The notes beneath the pieces are model-generated. The model did no database searches, had not been told where the DNA came from, and was given only the letters and a program-made list of their open reading frames with translations. A stretch of 64,000 nt of DNA from Talpa occidentalis (Eukaryota; Chordata; Mammalia; Eulipotyphla; Talpidae), in the NCBI RefSeq assembly GCF_014898055.3, contig NW_023605194.1, positions 61,791,361 through 61,855,360 on the forward strand. Direction: 5' to 3'. This document shows, one piece after another, positions 50,480 through 61,596 of this stretch. The position numbers and the translations under genes are program-made. Within the stretch, counting starts at the first letter, position 1. Each line of letters starts with the position of its first letter.

Positions 50480-51410
50480 TAAATAGCTACCCAGTGCCAT
50501 TTCCCACCCCCAACCTCCAGAATAGGTTATATTGGATCAGATATAACTCTAGGCTAGTGGATCTATTGGACTGGCATGGTATAGCTAAGTCCTGTATTCT
50601 CTGGACCCTCAGGGCAGACTCCCAGGTTGGGCACAAACTGTAACTACCAGGATGAGGAAAGAAGCTAACTCTATCCCCCTTGATGTCCAGACACCAGTCA
50701 GGCCAGAGGCAACGAAGTGCGCAGTGCCAAGTCTGAACTTCACCCTTGATATCCTGAGCAAGATTGCTGCTGGAAAGGAGGCAGATCTGAGTGGCCATTT
50801 TGGGAAACTTTAATAGTGGGGTCACTCTTTTTTTCCTGGGAGGTGCTATGTAGGGTCACCACCCCTCTTGACAGACAGCTGGTGGTGGTGAGGGGGATCC
50901 CCTGATCTTAGCATGTCAGGTCTCTGCCATAACCTGCTGCCCTTATGGGGGCAGCACTTGGTAACACTTTGTCCCACTGGCCCCAGCTCCAGAGTGTGCA
51001 GGCCTCATCTCACCCTGCCAGCTCCTATGACAGCAACTCCACTTTGCATTATTGAGGTAAGTGGAACTTCTTCCTCTATGCTGTTGGTTAGAATAAATCA
51101 GGGTATTTTTTTTCCCTGCAACGGAGACCTTTCTGTTTTCACTTTTGGCAGTAGGTGGCAAGACCCAGAACTGGTGAGAGGTTCTGACCCAATGGCAGTT
51201 CTTAGACTCTGCCCAATAACAGATGCATGGTTGGCTGTATTTTCTGGGAAAGGCACGAATGACTAGATGGTCTAGAAAATGTAGGATTGCAAAATAACTG
51301 GGACAGCTCTCTGCTCTCATATTTACTGTTTCTAGTCACATTGACTTTTCCCCTTAACTTTCTTTCCTATTCCTGGTCTTTGCAAGGCTGTATCGTCTGA
51401 ATATTCAAGT
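50480..51410. other. GC-richer unassigned block
   Basis: About 0.9 kb of more GC-rich sequence with several short open frames on both strands (50825-50487, 51320-50943, 50913-51266) that show no family I recognise. It could be an old LTR or other non-coding repeat; no splice-consistent exon was identified. Confidence 0.35.
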
Positions 51411-51430
51411 TCACATTAAAAGTCACCACA

Positions 51431-52533
51431 AGACCTGAAACCATAAAATATATAGAAGGAAATATAGGCAAAACACTACGTGATTTGCACATCAAAGACA
51501 TCTTTACAGACACATCACCCAAAGCAGTGATAGTGAAGGCAAAGATAAACAGCTGGGACTACATCAAATTAAAGAGCTTCTGCACAGCAAAAGAGACAAT
51601 AACAAAAACAAAGAGAAACCCCACCAACTGGGAGAACATTTTTGCACCCAACACTAATGATAAAGGACTGATCACAAAAATCTGCAAAGAGCTGATGAGA
51701 CTCAGCAACAACAAAGAAAATAATCCAGTCAAAAAATGGGCAGAAGAGCTAAAAAGAAACTTCTCTGAAGAGGAAATGCAAATGGCCAACAGGCATATGA
51801 AAATATGTTCAGCATCACTTGTCATCAGGGAAATGCAAATCAAAACTACCATGAGATACCATCTTACACCAGTGAGAATGGCACATATTAAAAAAACTAG
51901 CAACAACAAATGTTGGCGAGGGTGTGGAGAAAAAGGAACTCTTCTGCACTGTTGGTGGGAGTGCAAACTGGTCCAACCACTGTGGAGAGCTGTGTGGAGA
52001 TTTCTGGACCTACTAAACATAGAGCTTCCATATGATCCAGCAATTCCACTCCTAGGTATTTACCCAAAGGACACAGAAACATCAATTCCAAAGAACACCT
52101 GCACCCCTATGTTTATAGCAGCACTGTTTACAATAGCTAAGCTTTGGAAACAACCCAAATGCCCAAAAATAGATGACTGGATCAAGAAGATGTGGTACAT
52201 ATATACCATGGAATATTACTCAGCATTCAAAAAAGATAAACACATGCAATTTGCAGCAACATGGATGGCACTGGAAGGGATCATGCTCAGCGAAATAAGC
52301 CAAAAAGAAAAAGAAAAATACCGGATGGTCTCACTCATAGCAGGAATCTAGAAAACTTAAATAAGGGACCAGGAAAACAAATAACTATAAGAAAGTGAAA
52401 ATCAAAATCAACAAAAAACTACGGAACCAGAGACACTTTTAAGGGGGCGGGGGTGGGAGGGGAGAGATTGGGGTCAGAATGGGGGGGCTGCAATTGTATG
52501 GGGAATATAACAATAAAATTTATTATTAAAAAA
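51431..52533 (+). mobile_element. 5'-truncated L1 (L1-C)
   Basis: About 1.1 kb: ORF2 C-terminus, G-rich 3'UTR (52441-52488) and AATAAAATTTATTATT plus poly(A). Target-site duplication AAAAGTCACCACA at 51418-51430 and about 52534-52546; the match carries on to GACCT with one difference, so 51431-51436 could belong to either. The intact ORF2 end suggests a fairly recent insertion. Confidence 0.95.
51485..52351 (+). pseudogene. L1-C ORF2 C-terminal fragment (open)
   Basis: 288 codons open to the natural ORF2 stop. They include the thumb/C-terminal region and the zinc-knuckle segment [15 protein letters not shown]. It lacks the endonuclease and reverse-transcriptase catalytic parts through 5' truncation, so there is no function despite the open frame. 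Confidence 0.9.
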
Positions 52534-52549
52534 AAAAGTCACCACATGA

Positions 52550-53240
52550 CCTAAATAGTGACCCAGTAATTATCACATTAATTTGTTTCATTTTCTTCAT
52601 ATCAATCACTTTCAGAAGTTATCTGTTTTTTTTTTTTACTTGTTTATGGTTTACTTATTTTCATTTTTGTCTTCTCTTGGAATTTAAGCCCCAAGAGAGC
52701 AGAAACATTGTCATATTGAATACAGTATCACTGGCAACTAGAATCAAAGTTAGAATTCTCAGAGACTGAGGATTCACTGATTATTTGCCCATAAGGTATG
52801 GAAGTCCTTTGAGGATAATTCTTCAAGTAAAAGACTGAGTAGTAATTCAATTGGGTTATTTCAATATTCTTTCCCAGAGAGCACTTTTTTATATGATACA
52901 GTTTTAAAAATGAAAGTCTCATGTTCACTACTGGATCCCAGATTTTAGAAGGATCATTCAGAAACTGGTGCCATTCCCATGAAAAGTGACCAACTTGACA
53001 GCCTTGAAATTACCTTAACTGACCAGGTAAAGTGTGTAGAAATCTGTAGCCTAGACTTGGAGGGAACATAAAGGGGTCTTTAGATATCTTAAAGACTTTT
53101 TAGCTATAGGGAAGGTTATTTGTACATAAGGGAGAAAAATAATTAGACCTTTTCAGTAGATTCAAATCAATTGGTAAAAACTACAAAAAGGTAGATTTGG
53201 ACTTAACTGAAAGAACATATTTGAGAAATTTGGAGCCTTA
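52550..53240. other. intergenic sequence, nothing recognised
   Basis: No gene or named repeat. Confidence 0.4.
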
Positions 53241-53244
53241 GACC

Positions 53245-55481
53245 TCTGTTCTCTTTTGTCAGGATTGCTTCTGCTCTTTCAGGTTTTTTGTGATTCAATA
53301 TAAATTTCAGTAATTTTTTTTTTAAATTTCTTTAAAGCATGTCATTGAAATTTTGACAGGGATTGTATTAAATCTGCATATTGCTTCATAAAATGACCAT
53401 TTTAACAATGTTAATTCTTCCAAATCACGAATAGAGAATATCTTTCCATTTCTTTGTGTCATCTTTTATTTCCCTTAACAATTTCATCGTAGACATCCTT
53501 CACCCTCCTGTGATAAGTTTATTCTTAGGTATTTAATTCTTTATGATACAACAGTAAATGGAATAGTTTTCCTGATTTCTTTGTTTTCCACTTCATTATT
53601 TGCATATGGGAACACAACAAATTTTTGTGTATTGATTTTGTAGCAGACCACTTGACTGTACTGATTATTTCAATTAGTTTCTTAGTGTAATCTTTAGTGT
53701 TTTCTATGTATATTGTCATCTGCAAATAATGACCTTTATTATGTCAATGCATATTTCATTTATCCCCATTTTTGGAGGATTTTCATCATAAATCAGTGAT
53801 GAATCTTATCTAATACTTTCTATTAATATTATTAGTTTTTCCTCTTGCTAAGGTGGTGAATTAAATTGATCAATTTGTGGATATCCTTGAAATAATTCCC
53901 ATTTGGTCATGATATATGGTCTTTTTAAGGTACTGCTAAATTTAGTTTGCTGAGATTTTGTTAAAGATTTTTGCATCTATGTTCATCAGGATATTAGTTT
54001 GTAGTTTTCTTTTCTGTGATGTCGTTGTCTACTTTTGGTATCAGAATTATGTACGCCTGACAAAATGAGTTTGAAAGAATTTCCTCTTCATCAAATTATA
54101 GGAAGAGTTTAAGAAGGATAGGTATCAGTTTGTCTTTGAAAGGACTTGGTTCTTTGTCTTTGGTAGAACTACTGAAACCATCTGGTTCTGGGCTTTGATA
54201 CTTGGGAAGTTGAATGCTATTTCAATTTCCTTGTTTGGTAAAGATCTATTTAGGTTTTCTATTTCTTCATGGTTCAGTCTTACAGGGTTGCATGCTTATA
54301 ATAATTTGTCCATTTCTTCTGGGTTAGCCCATTTATTAGCATCCATATGTTCATTGTTTCTCTTATAATCCTCTGTATTTCTTGGATATCTGTTGTAACT
54401 TCTCTGTCATTTCTGATTCTATTTGTTAAGAATTTTCACCCCTTTTTTCCTTTGTGAGCTTAGCTAAAGGTTTGCCTATTTAATCAATTTTTGAAGAGCC
54501 CGCTTTTGATTTCATTGATCTTTTGAACTGTCTTTTTGGTTATTACATTGTTTATTTCCACTTAAATTTTTATTATTTTCTTCCTTCTTCTGACTTTTGG
54601 TTTTGTTTCTTCCTTTTTCTAGCTCCTTAAGGTGAAAAGTTAGATTATTATTTGAGTTTCTTATTTCTTGATCTGAGCCTATATTGCTGTGTGCTTCCAT
54701 CTTAGTACAGCGTTTACTGTATCCCAGAGGCTCCGGTAGCTCAAGTCTTTATTTTCATTCATGTCTAGGTATTTTTTAACTATATTATGTCACTTTTGAA
54801 CTCGGTATGACTTGCAAATATTTTCTACCAATCTTTGACTTATCATTTTTTGTTAAAAACATTGTTCAAGGTACAGACGTTGTTAATTTATTGATTTCTC
54901 TCACATAGTTTCTATTTTTCATGTTATATTTAAGAAATATTTGTTAAGACAAAGTCACAATGGTTATCACTTATGTTTTCTTAAGGAATTTTTATGGTGG
55001 TATTAGGTTTTAAAATTATGTCTATGGTACATTTTTAGTTAATATTTTTATTTGGTACTGTAGATGGATGGATCAAAGTTCATGTTTTTTCATATGTATA
55101 TCTAATTATTTCCAAACCTTTTGTTTTGAACTGAATTGCCTCTGCATCTTCATTGAGAATCAGTCGATCAGTTGATTTATTCTGAACACTATCCTCATCT
55201 GGTTACCGAATAAATCTTGTTAATGCCAGTACCACATTATACTTTTGTTTTATAATAAATAAGTCTTTAAGTCAGGTTTTGTAAGGATTCCAATAATGTT
55301 CTTTTTCAAAATTATATTTGACTTTTCTAGGTTCTTATCATTTCCACATCATATTTGAAAATAGGTTGTTAATTCTACAAAAATAACCTTTGGGACTTTG
55401 GGGTCGTATTTCTCAAGTTTTCTATTTTTTAACTGATTTTCTGTGTGTGTGCTTTATCGATTGTATGTTAATATCTCCAGC
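53245..55481 (-). repeat. old L1 (host element), right-hand part in element order
   Basis: Antisense of L1 ORF2, strongly diverged: AAGATTTTTGCATCTATGTT, GAACCATCTGG-type and TTTTGATTTCATTGATCTTT segments follow the ORF2 order from 53245 to 54780. 54790-55440 looks like a second old L1 3' piece (TTCATTGAGAATCAGTCGAT, CCAGTACCACATTATACTTT). It is interrupted at 55482 by L1-B. Confidence 0.8.
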
Positions 55482-55496
55482 TGTAATTGGAGATTT

Positions 55497-58400
55497 TTTT
55501 TTTTGATAACAAATCTTGTGCATGTAGGATTTTTTATTTTTTTTAAATAATAAATTTTATTTTTATATTCCCCATACAATTGCAACCTCCCCATTTTGAC
55601 CCCAATCCCTCCCCTCCCACCCCCCACCCCCCAAAAGTGTCTCTGGTTCATAGTTTTTTGTTGATTTTGATTTTCACGTTCTTCTAGTTATTCATTTTCC
55701 TGGTCCCTTATTTAAGTTTTCTAGATTCCTGCTATGAGTGAGACCATTCGGTATTTTTCTTTTTCTTTCTGGCTTATTTCGCTGAGCATGATCCCTTCCA
55801 GCGCCATCCATGTTGCTGCAAATTGCATGTGTTTATCTTTTTTGAATGCTGAGTAATATTCCATGGTGTATATGTACCACATCTTCTTGATCCAGTCATC
55901 TATTTTTGGGCATTTGGGCTGTTTCCAAAGCTTAGCTATTGTAAACAGTGCTGCTATAAACATAGGGGTGCAGGTGTTCTTTGGAATTGATGTTTCTGTG
56001 TCCTTTGGGTAAATACCTAGGAGTGGAATTGCTGGATCATATGGAAGCTCTATGTTTAGTAGATCCAGAAATCTCCACACAGCTCTCCATAGTGGTTGGA
56101 CCAGTTTGCACTCCCACCAACAGTGCAGGAGAGTTCCTTTTTCTCCACAACCTCGCCAACATTTGTTGTTGCTAGTTTTTTTTAATATGTGCCATTCTCA
56201 CTGGTGTAAGATGGTATCTCATGGTAGTTTTGATTTGCATTTCCCTGGTTACAGGTGATGTTGAACATTTTTTCATATGCCTGTTGGCCATTTGCATTTC
56301 CTCTTCAGAGAAGTTTCTTTTTAGCTCTTCTGCCCATTTTTGGACTGGATTATTTTCTTTGTTTGTGTTGAGTCTCATCAGCTCTTTGCAGATTTTTGTG
56401 ATCAGTCCTTTATCATTAGTGTTGTGTGCAAAAATGTTCTCCCAGTTGGTGAGGTTTCTCTTTGTTTTTGTTACTGTCTCTTTTGCTGTGCAGAAGCTCT
56501 TTAATTTGATGTAGTCCCAGCTGTTTATCTTTGCCTTCACTATCACTGCTTTGGGTGATGTGTCTGTAAAGATGTCTTTGATGTGAATATCACGTAGTGC
56601 TTTGCCTATATTTACTTCTATGTATTTTATGGTTTCAAGTCTTATGTCTAGTTCTTTAATCCATTTTGAGTTGATTTTTGTGTATGGTGTGAGGTAGTGG
56701 TCAAGCTTCATTCTTTTGCATGTAGCGACCCAGTTTTCCCAGCACCATTTATTGAATAAACTTTCTTTGCTCCAATGCATAATCTTTGCTCCTTTGTCAA
56801 AGATTAGTTGACCATAAATCTGTGGGTTTATTTCTGGATTTTCTATTTGATTCCATTGGTCTGTATGTCTGTTCTTGTTCCAATACCATGCAGTTTTGAT
56901 GATTATGGCTTTGTAGTAGAGTTTGAAATCTGGGAATGTGATGCCTCCATTGCCTTCTTTTTTTTTCAGGAGAGCTTTGGCTATTCGGGGTTTTTTGTGA
57001 TTCCATATGAATTTCATCAATAATTGTTCTATTTCTTTGAAGAATGCCATTGAAATTTTGATTGGAATAGCATTGAATCTGTATATTGCTTTTGGTAGGA
57101 TGGCCATTTTAATAATGTTTATTCTTCCAATCCATGAGCAGGGGATGTCTTTCCATTTCTTTGTGTCTTCTTCTATTTCTTTTAACAGTGTCTTATAGTT
57201 TTCTTTGTATAGGTCCTTTACCTCTTTTGTTAGATTTATTCCCAAATATTTGATTTTTTTTGTTTCAATAATAAAAGGGATGGTTTTTTTGATTTCTTCT
57301 TCTTCAGATTTATTGTTTGTGTATAGGAAGGCTACTGACTTTTGCGTGTTGATTTTGTATCCTGCCACTTTACTGAACTGATTGATTAGTTGAATTAGTT
57401 TTTCTGTGGAGTTTTTGGGGTTCTCTACGTATATTATCATATCATCTGCAAATAGTGATAGTTTGACTTCTTCTTTTCCTATTTGGATTCCTTGGATGTC
57501 TTTCTCTTGTCTTATTGCTCTGGCTAGGACTTCCAGTATTATATTGAAAAGCAGTGGTGAGAGTGGACATCCTTGTCTTGTTCCAGATCTTAATGGAATT
57601 GCCTTCAGCTTTTCACCATTGAGAATGATACTGGCTGTTGGCTTGTCATAGATGGCCTTTATGATGTTGAGGTATGTTCCTTGTATCCCAAGAATTTCAA
57701 GGGCTTTTATCATGAATGGGTGTTGCACTTTGTCGAAAGCTTTCTCAGCATCTATTGATATTATCATATGGTTTTTATATTTCTTTTTGTTGATGTGTTG
57801 GATAACGTTGATTGATTTTCGGATGTTAAACCATCCTTGTGTCCCTGGAATGAATCCTACTTGGTCGTGGTGAATTATCTTATGGATACATTGGTGGATT
57901 CTGATAGCTAAAATTTTATTGAGGATTTTTGCATCAGTGTTCATTAGGGAGATTGGCCTGTAGTTTTCCTTTTTTTGTGTTGTCCTTGTTCGGTTTTGGT
58001 ATTAGTGTAATGTTGGCTTCATAGAACGTGTTTGGTATTGTCCCTTCCTTCTCAATTTTTTGGAAGAGTTTGTGAAGGATAGGCACTAATTCGTCTCTGA
58101 ATCTTTGGTAGAATTCATTTGTAAATTCATCAGGTCCTGGGCTTTAGTTTTTGGGGAGGTTTTTGATTACCATTTCAATTTCGCTGCTTGTAATTGGTCT
58201 GTTTAGGTGTTCTATTTCTTCTTTATCTAGCTTTGGGTGATTGTAGAGTTGTAGGAATTTGTCCATCTCCTCTAGATTGTTGAACTTGTTTCCATATAAC
58301 TGTTCATAGTAGTTACTGATTATTCTTTTGATTTCTGCTGTGTCCGTTGTGATTTCTCCTCTTTCATTGATGATCCTGTTTATTTGTGCTTTCTCCCTTT

Positions 58401-58870
58401 TTTCCTTTGTGAGCCTGGCTAGGGGTTTGTCTATTTTATTGATTTTTTCAAAGAACCAGCTCTTGGTTTCATTGATCTTTTGGATTGTTTTTTTAGTTTC
58501 AATTTCATTTATTTCTGCTTTGGTTTTTATTATTTCTTTTCTTCTACTGGTTTTGGGTTTTTTTGTTGTTCTTTTTCTAGATCTTTGAGCTTCGAGATTA
58601 AGTTGTTTCTTTGAGTTCTTTCTTGTTTCTTGATGTGAGCTTCTATTGCTATGTATTTTCCTCTTATTACTGCTTTTGCTGCATCCCATACATTTAGGAT
58701 ATTGGTGTCCTCCTTGTCATTCAATTTGAAGAATTTTTTAATTTCTTCTTTGATCTCCTCATTAGTCCAGTGGTCTTCCAGTAGTGTGGTTTTTAATCTC
58801 CATGAGGTAGGAAAGTTCCTTGCCTTCTTTTTATGGTTTATTTCTATTTTGATGCCTTCATGGTCAGAAG
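55497..58870 (-). mobile_element. 5'-truncated L1 (L1-B) with short 3' transduction
   Basis: A 3.4-kb L1 in the minus orientation. Target-site duplication TGTAATTGGAGATTT at 55482-55496 and 58871-58885. On the element strand the L1 3'UTR ends in a first A-rich tail (55544-55530), then 25 non-L1 bases (55529-55505), then a second A run (55504-55497) against the duplication. It is 5' truncated inside the region corresponding to L1-A position 9278. It is younger than L1-A by its longer open frame. Confidence 0.95.
55721..58689 (-). pseudogene. L1-B ORF2 remnant
   Basis: The main open piece at 57944-56172 (590 codons) includes the reverse transcriptase with [15 protein letters not shown] and runs to [15 protein letters not shown]. 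There an eight-base A run (seven in L1-A and L1-C) shifts the frame; the C-terminal piece resumes and is open at 56080-55721 to the natural end. Upstream, 58689-58144 holds the segment between endonuclease and reverse transcriptase ([19 protein letters not shown]), with a stop and frameshifts between it and 57944. The endonuclease is missing through truncation. Confidence 0.93.
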
Positions 58871-58885
58871 TGTAATTGGAGATTT

Positions 58886-59100
58886 ATATATTCCCTCTTA
58901 CGGCTCTATCACTTTTTGCTTATTGTGCTTTGAATCTCAGTTATTAGGTACATGAACATTTGTTAATAGATTGATAAACTCTTGTGAATTGACCACTATA
59001 TTATTATGCAATGGTACTGTTTCTTCTTGTTATATTTTTTTTCTTCTAAAATCTATGCTGCTTGATATTAATATAGATTTGATTGGTATTAGAATGCTGT
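58886..59100 (-). repeat. old L1 (host element), continuation beyond L1-B
   Basis: CTCAGTTATTAGGTACATGA, TTGTGAATTGACCACTATAT and TTAATATAGATTTGATTGG follow the antisense L1 endonuclease-region order, continuing the old L1 split by L1-B. Confidence 0.65.
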
Positions 59101-59110
59101 ATTATTTTTA

Positions 59111-59380
59111 ATTTTTTTTTTTGTTTATTTATATATGCACTGGGTACAGTCAGAAGCGCGGGAGGGTGAGAGAATTCACCAGAGCCAGAGCGGGGAGCAG
59201 AGCAGGCAGAAGGACCGAAGTACACTGCTGAGGGGAGCAGCGGGCGGCAGGAGAGGTCTGCGCGCCATGTGGGACCCTCCCCTGGTGGCCGGGGAGCAGC
59301 CGGGGATCGAACTGGCGCTGCAGAGGCCGTGGGCAGCTTCGCAACCCAGCGCTCAACCGCTGCACCACCGGGGAGGCCCT
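59111..59380 (-). mobile_element. tRNA-derived SINE, younger type
   Basis: Minus-strand, nearly complete: GCACTGGGTACAGTCAGAAG, B-box complement GGGGATCGAACTGG, A-box complement CGCTCAACCGCTGCACCACC, end GGGGAGGCCC. Target-site duplication ATTTTTAAT just outside both ends. Confidence 0.95.
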
Positions 59381-59827
59381 ATTTTTAATCTTTTTATTGG
59401 CCTGATGTTTTAGAATTTAGAGTACTGAGAACTCACATTTCTGTAAACGAAATAAAGTTTGGACCCTAAGAGGCCAGAAGAAAATTGTTATTCAAGCTTT
59501 CTAATCTTCCCAGCTGTCTCCCTTCCTTTCCCTAATCCCAATGACCTTTAAAATACTTAAAATAAATGTTAATATGGTAGGACTATTATTCCATCATTTG
59601 TTCAGCTATCAATTAAATTGCAATAGCTGATCGAGCTCTCAGAATTGTACTAAGGAATACATAACGGATTTTTCAAAGATGGTGTGTGGGCTATAAAATA
59701 GGTTAGTTGGAAAGTATGAACTTTGGAATGAAGTAGGCCTGAATCTGAATCACACCTGCCAATTTTATATTATCATCCTTGGATAATATTATCCTTAGAC
59801 AATATTCCCCACTTCACAGAGTCATTT
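59381..59827. other. intergenic sequence upstream of the lipase gene
   Basis: No gene. A MIR-like patch may lie at about 59695-59770. A promoter or a non-coding first exon for the lipase gene could be here but I cannot point to one. Confidence 0.4.
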
Positions 59828-59840
59828 AAACATGCAAATG

Positions 59841-59968
59841 GGGGCCTCCCCTGGTGGCGTAGTGGTTGAGCGCTGGGCTGCCAGGCTGCCCGCAGCCTCT
59901 GCAGCGCCAGTTCGTTCCCAGCCGCCGGCGAGGGTCCCACAAAAAACAGAAACAAAAACAAAAAAAAA
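59841..59968 (+). mobile_element. SINE head only (tRNA-like part plus A-rich tail)
   Basis: GGGGCCTCCCCTGGTGGCGT to GGCGAGGGTCCCAC is the tRNA-like head of the younger SINE. It breaks off at about 59940 and is followed directly by an A-rich tail (AAAAAACAGAAACAAAAACA...). Target-site duplication AAACATGCAAATG at 59828-59840 and, with one change, 59969-59981. A genuine short retrotransposed copy. Confidence 0.95.
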
Positions 59969-60031
59969 AAACATTCAAATGGTATTACTTTGGCAATTTT
60001 AATAGTGTTAAAATCTCCCTTTTATATATAG

Positions 60032-60140
60032 ATCCCAAATGTGGTACTTTTTCATGGTGATATCCTTTATTCAAATTCTTGGAACTCATGGTACTTTTCA
60101 ACATGGAAGATCTGTGAATCCTGAAGCAAATATGAATATT
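60032..60140 (+). CDS. LIPJ: LIPJ-like lipase, first coding exon (signal peptide)
   Basis: Acceptor TTTATATATAG at 60021-60031, start codon at 60039, donor GTAAGT at 60141, phase 0. The 34 codons read MWYFFMVISFIQILGTHG, a hydrophobic signal peptide, then TFQHGRSVNPEANMNI. This is the layout of the gastric/acid lipase family, where the same exon starts MW..., carries the signal and ends at ...MNI. The presence of an acceptor implies an upstream non-coding exon. The protein would enter the secretory pathway. Assignment to LIPJ rather than LIPF or LIPK rests on the next exon and on position beside RNLS. Confidence 0.8.
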
Positions 60141-61596
60141 GTAAGTTTCTAGGAAGTAAGTGCTAAGCTGCAGAAATAACAGAAAATGCTAATGCTACTC
60201 TTCAATTTCAAATTTGATCTACAGTCAAATATATTTTCCTGTATTCATATATTTTGATATAGGTTAACTAATTTTCCCTAACTACTATTTTATAGCTCAC
60301 AGTTTGCCCTTCAGTCTTATTCTATCTCTGTGATGAAAATATATATGACTAGAGCAGGTCTCAGATAAAGTTGTTTCAGTCAATGTCATTTTCTAACGCT
60401 GATGAAAAAGCTGATGACTTTTTTCATTGAATAAAACATTTTATTCTGCTTTAATTATATGTCATTTTGTTTAAAGTCACAGTCCAGGAACCTATGGATT
60501 ACCTTAAGTATTAACTTGCTATATATCACACAATAATAGATTACTTATAAATTTTCTCTTCTATATGCTTATATATACAAATTTTAGATATAAGTTTAGC
60601 TATATGCATAGACAAGTAAGAATTTATGAAATACACATGTATTTTCATATTTAAAAAACATATAGGTGAATAGATAAAGGTATAGTGATTAGTAGTAGCA
60701 GTAATAGATTAGTATTTGAGATATCTTCTTGAAGACTGAGGTCTTAATTTTTGTTTTCTTTATCCATGAATCTTAGTGTCTAAGAATGATGCTTAGTAGT
60801 ATTAATATGCAGAATGAAGGGTGTCCTAGTAACCCCAAACTTGCACACTCTAAAGAGATTCTGCCATCTGCCACATAAAGACAAAGCATACTATTAGCAT
60901 GAAAGAACTTTAATACAATAGTGTGCATAGAGAGAGAAGAGAAGAAAGGGTAATAATTTTCTAATAAAACATCCAATGTTATTCATCCCCTTGTGGGTAA
61001 GTGCCCAGCCCAACAGTCTTGGCCTAAAGCAGGGCCACTGAGGCCTGAAAACTTGCCACAAGTTTAAGGCACCTGGCAGGAAACCATCGGAAAAGGGTAG
61101 AAGGGGCCAGACAAGTCTAGAATGAAAAACAAAATCAGAGTACAAATCAAGGTAAAGGTTGCCATTGGTCTCTCACCCAAGTCTCTTCCAAGTGTAGAGA
61201 CGCTTGTTTTGACACATGAGTTTCCTTCCATGTCCTCCAAGGACCTGGTGCCCATACAAAGCTGAGAAGCAAGCACAACTTTTTCACATGTCTCTGCTCC
61301 ACATGCCTCCTCCAATTCTCCTCCATTGTCTCCTCTGTCTGTCCTCCAAGTGTTCTATATTTCCACCTGGCCACTCGGCTCTGCTCCTCCTCAGGTGGGG
61401 CAGGGAACCCAGAACCTCCCCCTTTCATGAAGATTAGTCTCTAACAGCGAATTAGTAACAATAAAAAAAAAAAAGCCCTGAGATTTAGGGAGAATACAAA
61501 ATGTTCATTTTTACATAATACGTTAGAAATGGCAGGTAACTCAGCTTAATTGACTAGCAAACTTTCTCTAAAATATGTGTGTTTTTCTTTATGTAG
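60141..61596. other. lipase intron; unassigned complex block 60830-61450
   Basis: On the minus strand the block 61450-60830 is GC-richer, has several open stretches and an ATTAAA near 60910, and could be a solo LTR or a transcript-derived insertion. I cannot assign it. The rest is AT-rich unique sequence. Confidence 0.35.

Noticed and set aside
56221..58875. Plus-strand hydrophobic open frames that look like small membrane proteins
   Set aside because: Antisense shadows of L1-B ORF2.
60021..60031. TTTATATATAG as a TATA box for the lipase gene
   Set aside because: It lies only 8-18 bases before the start codon, too close for a TATA box with a normal leader; it fits a splice acceptor, as in related lipase genes.
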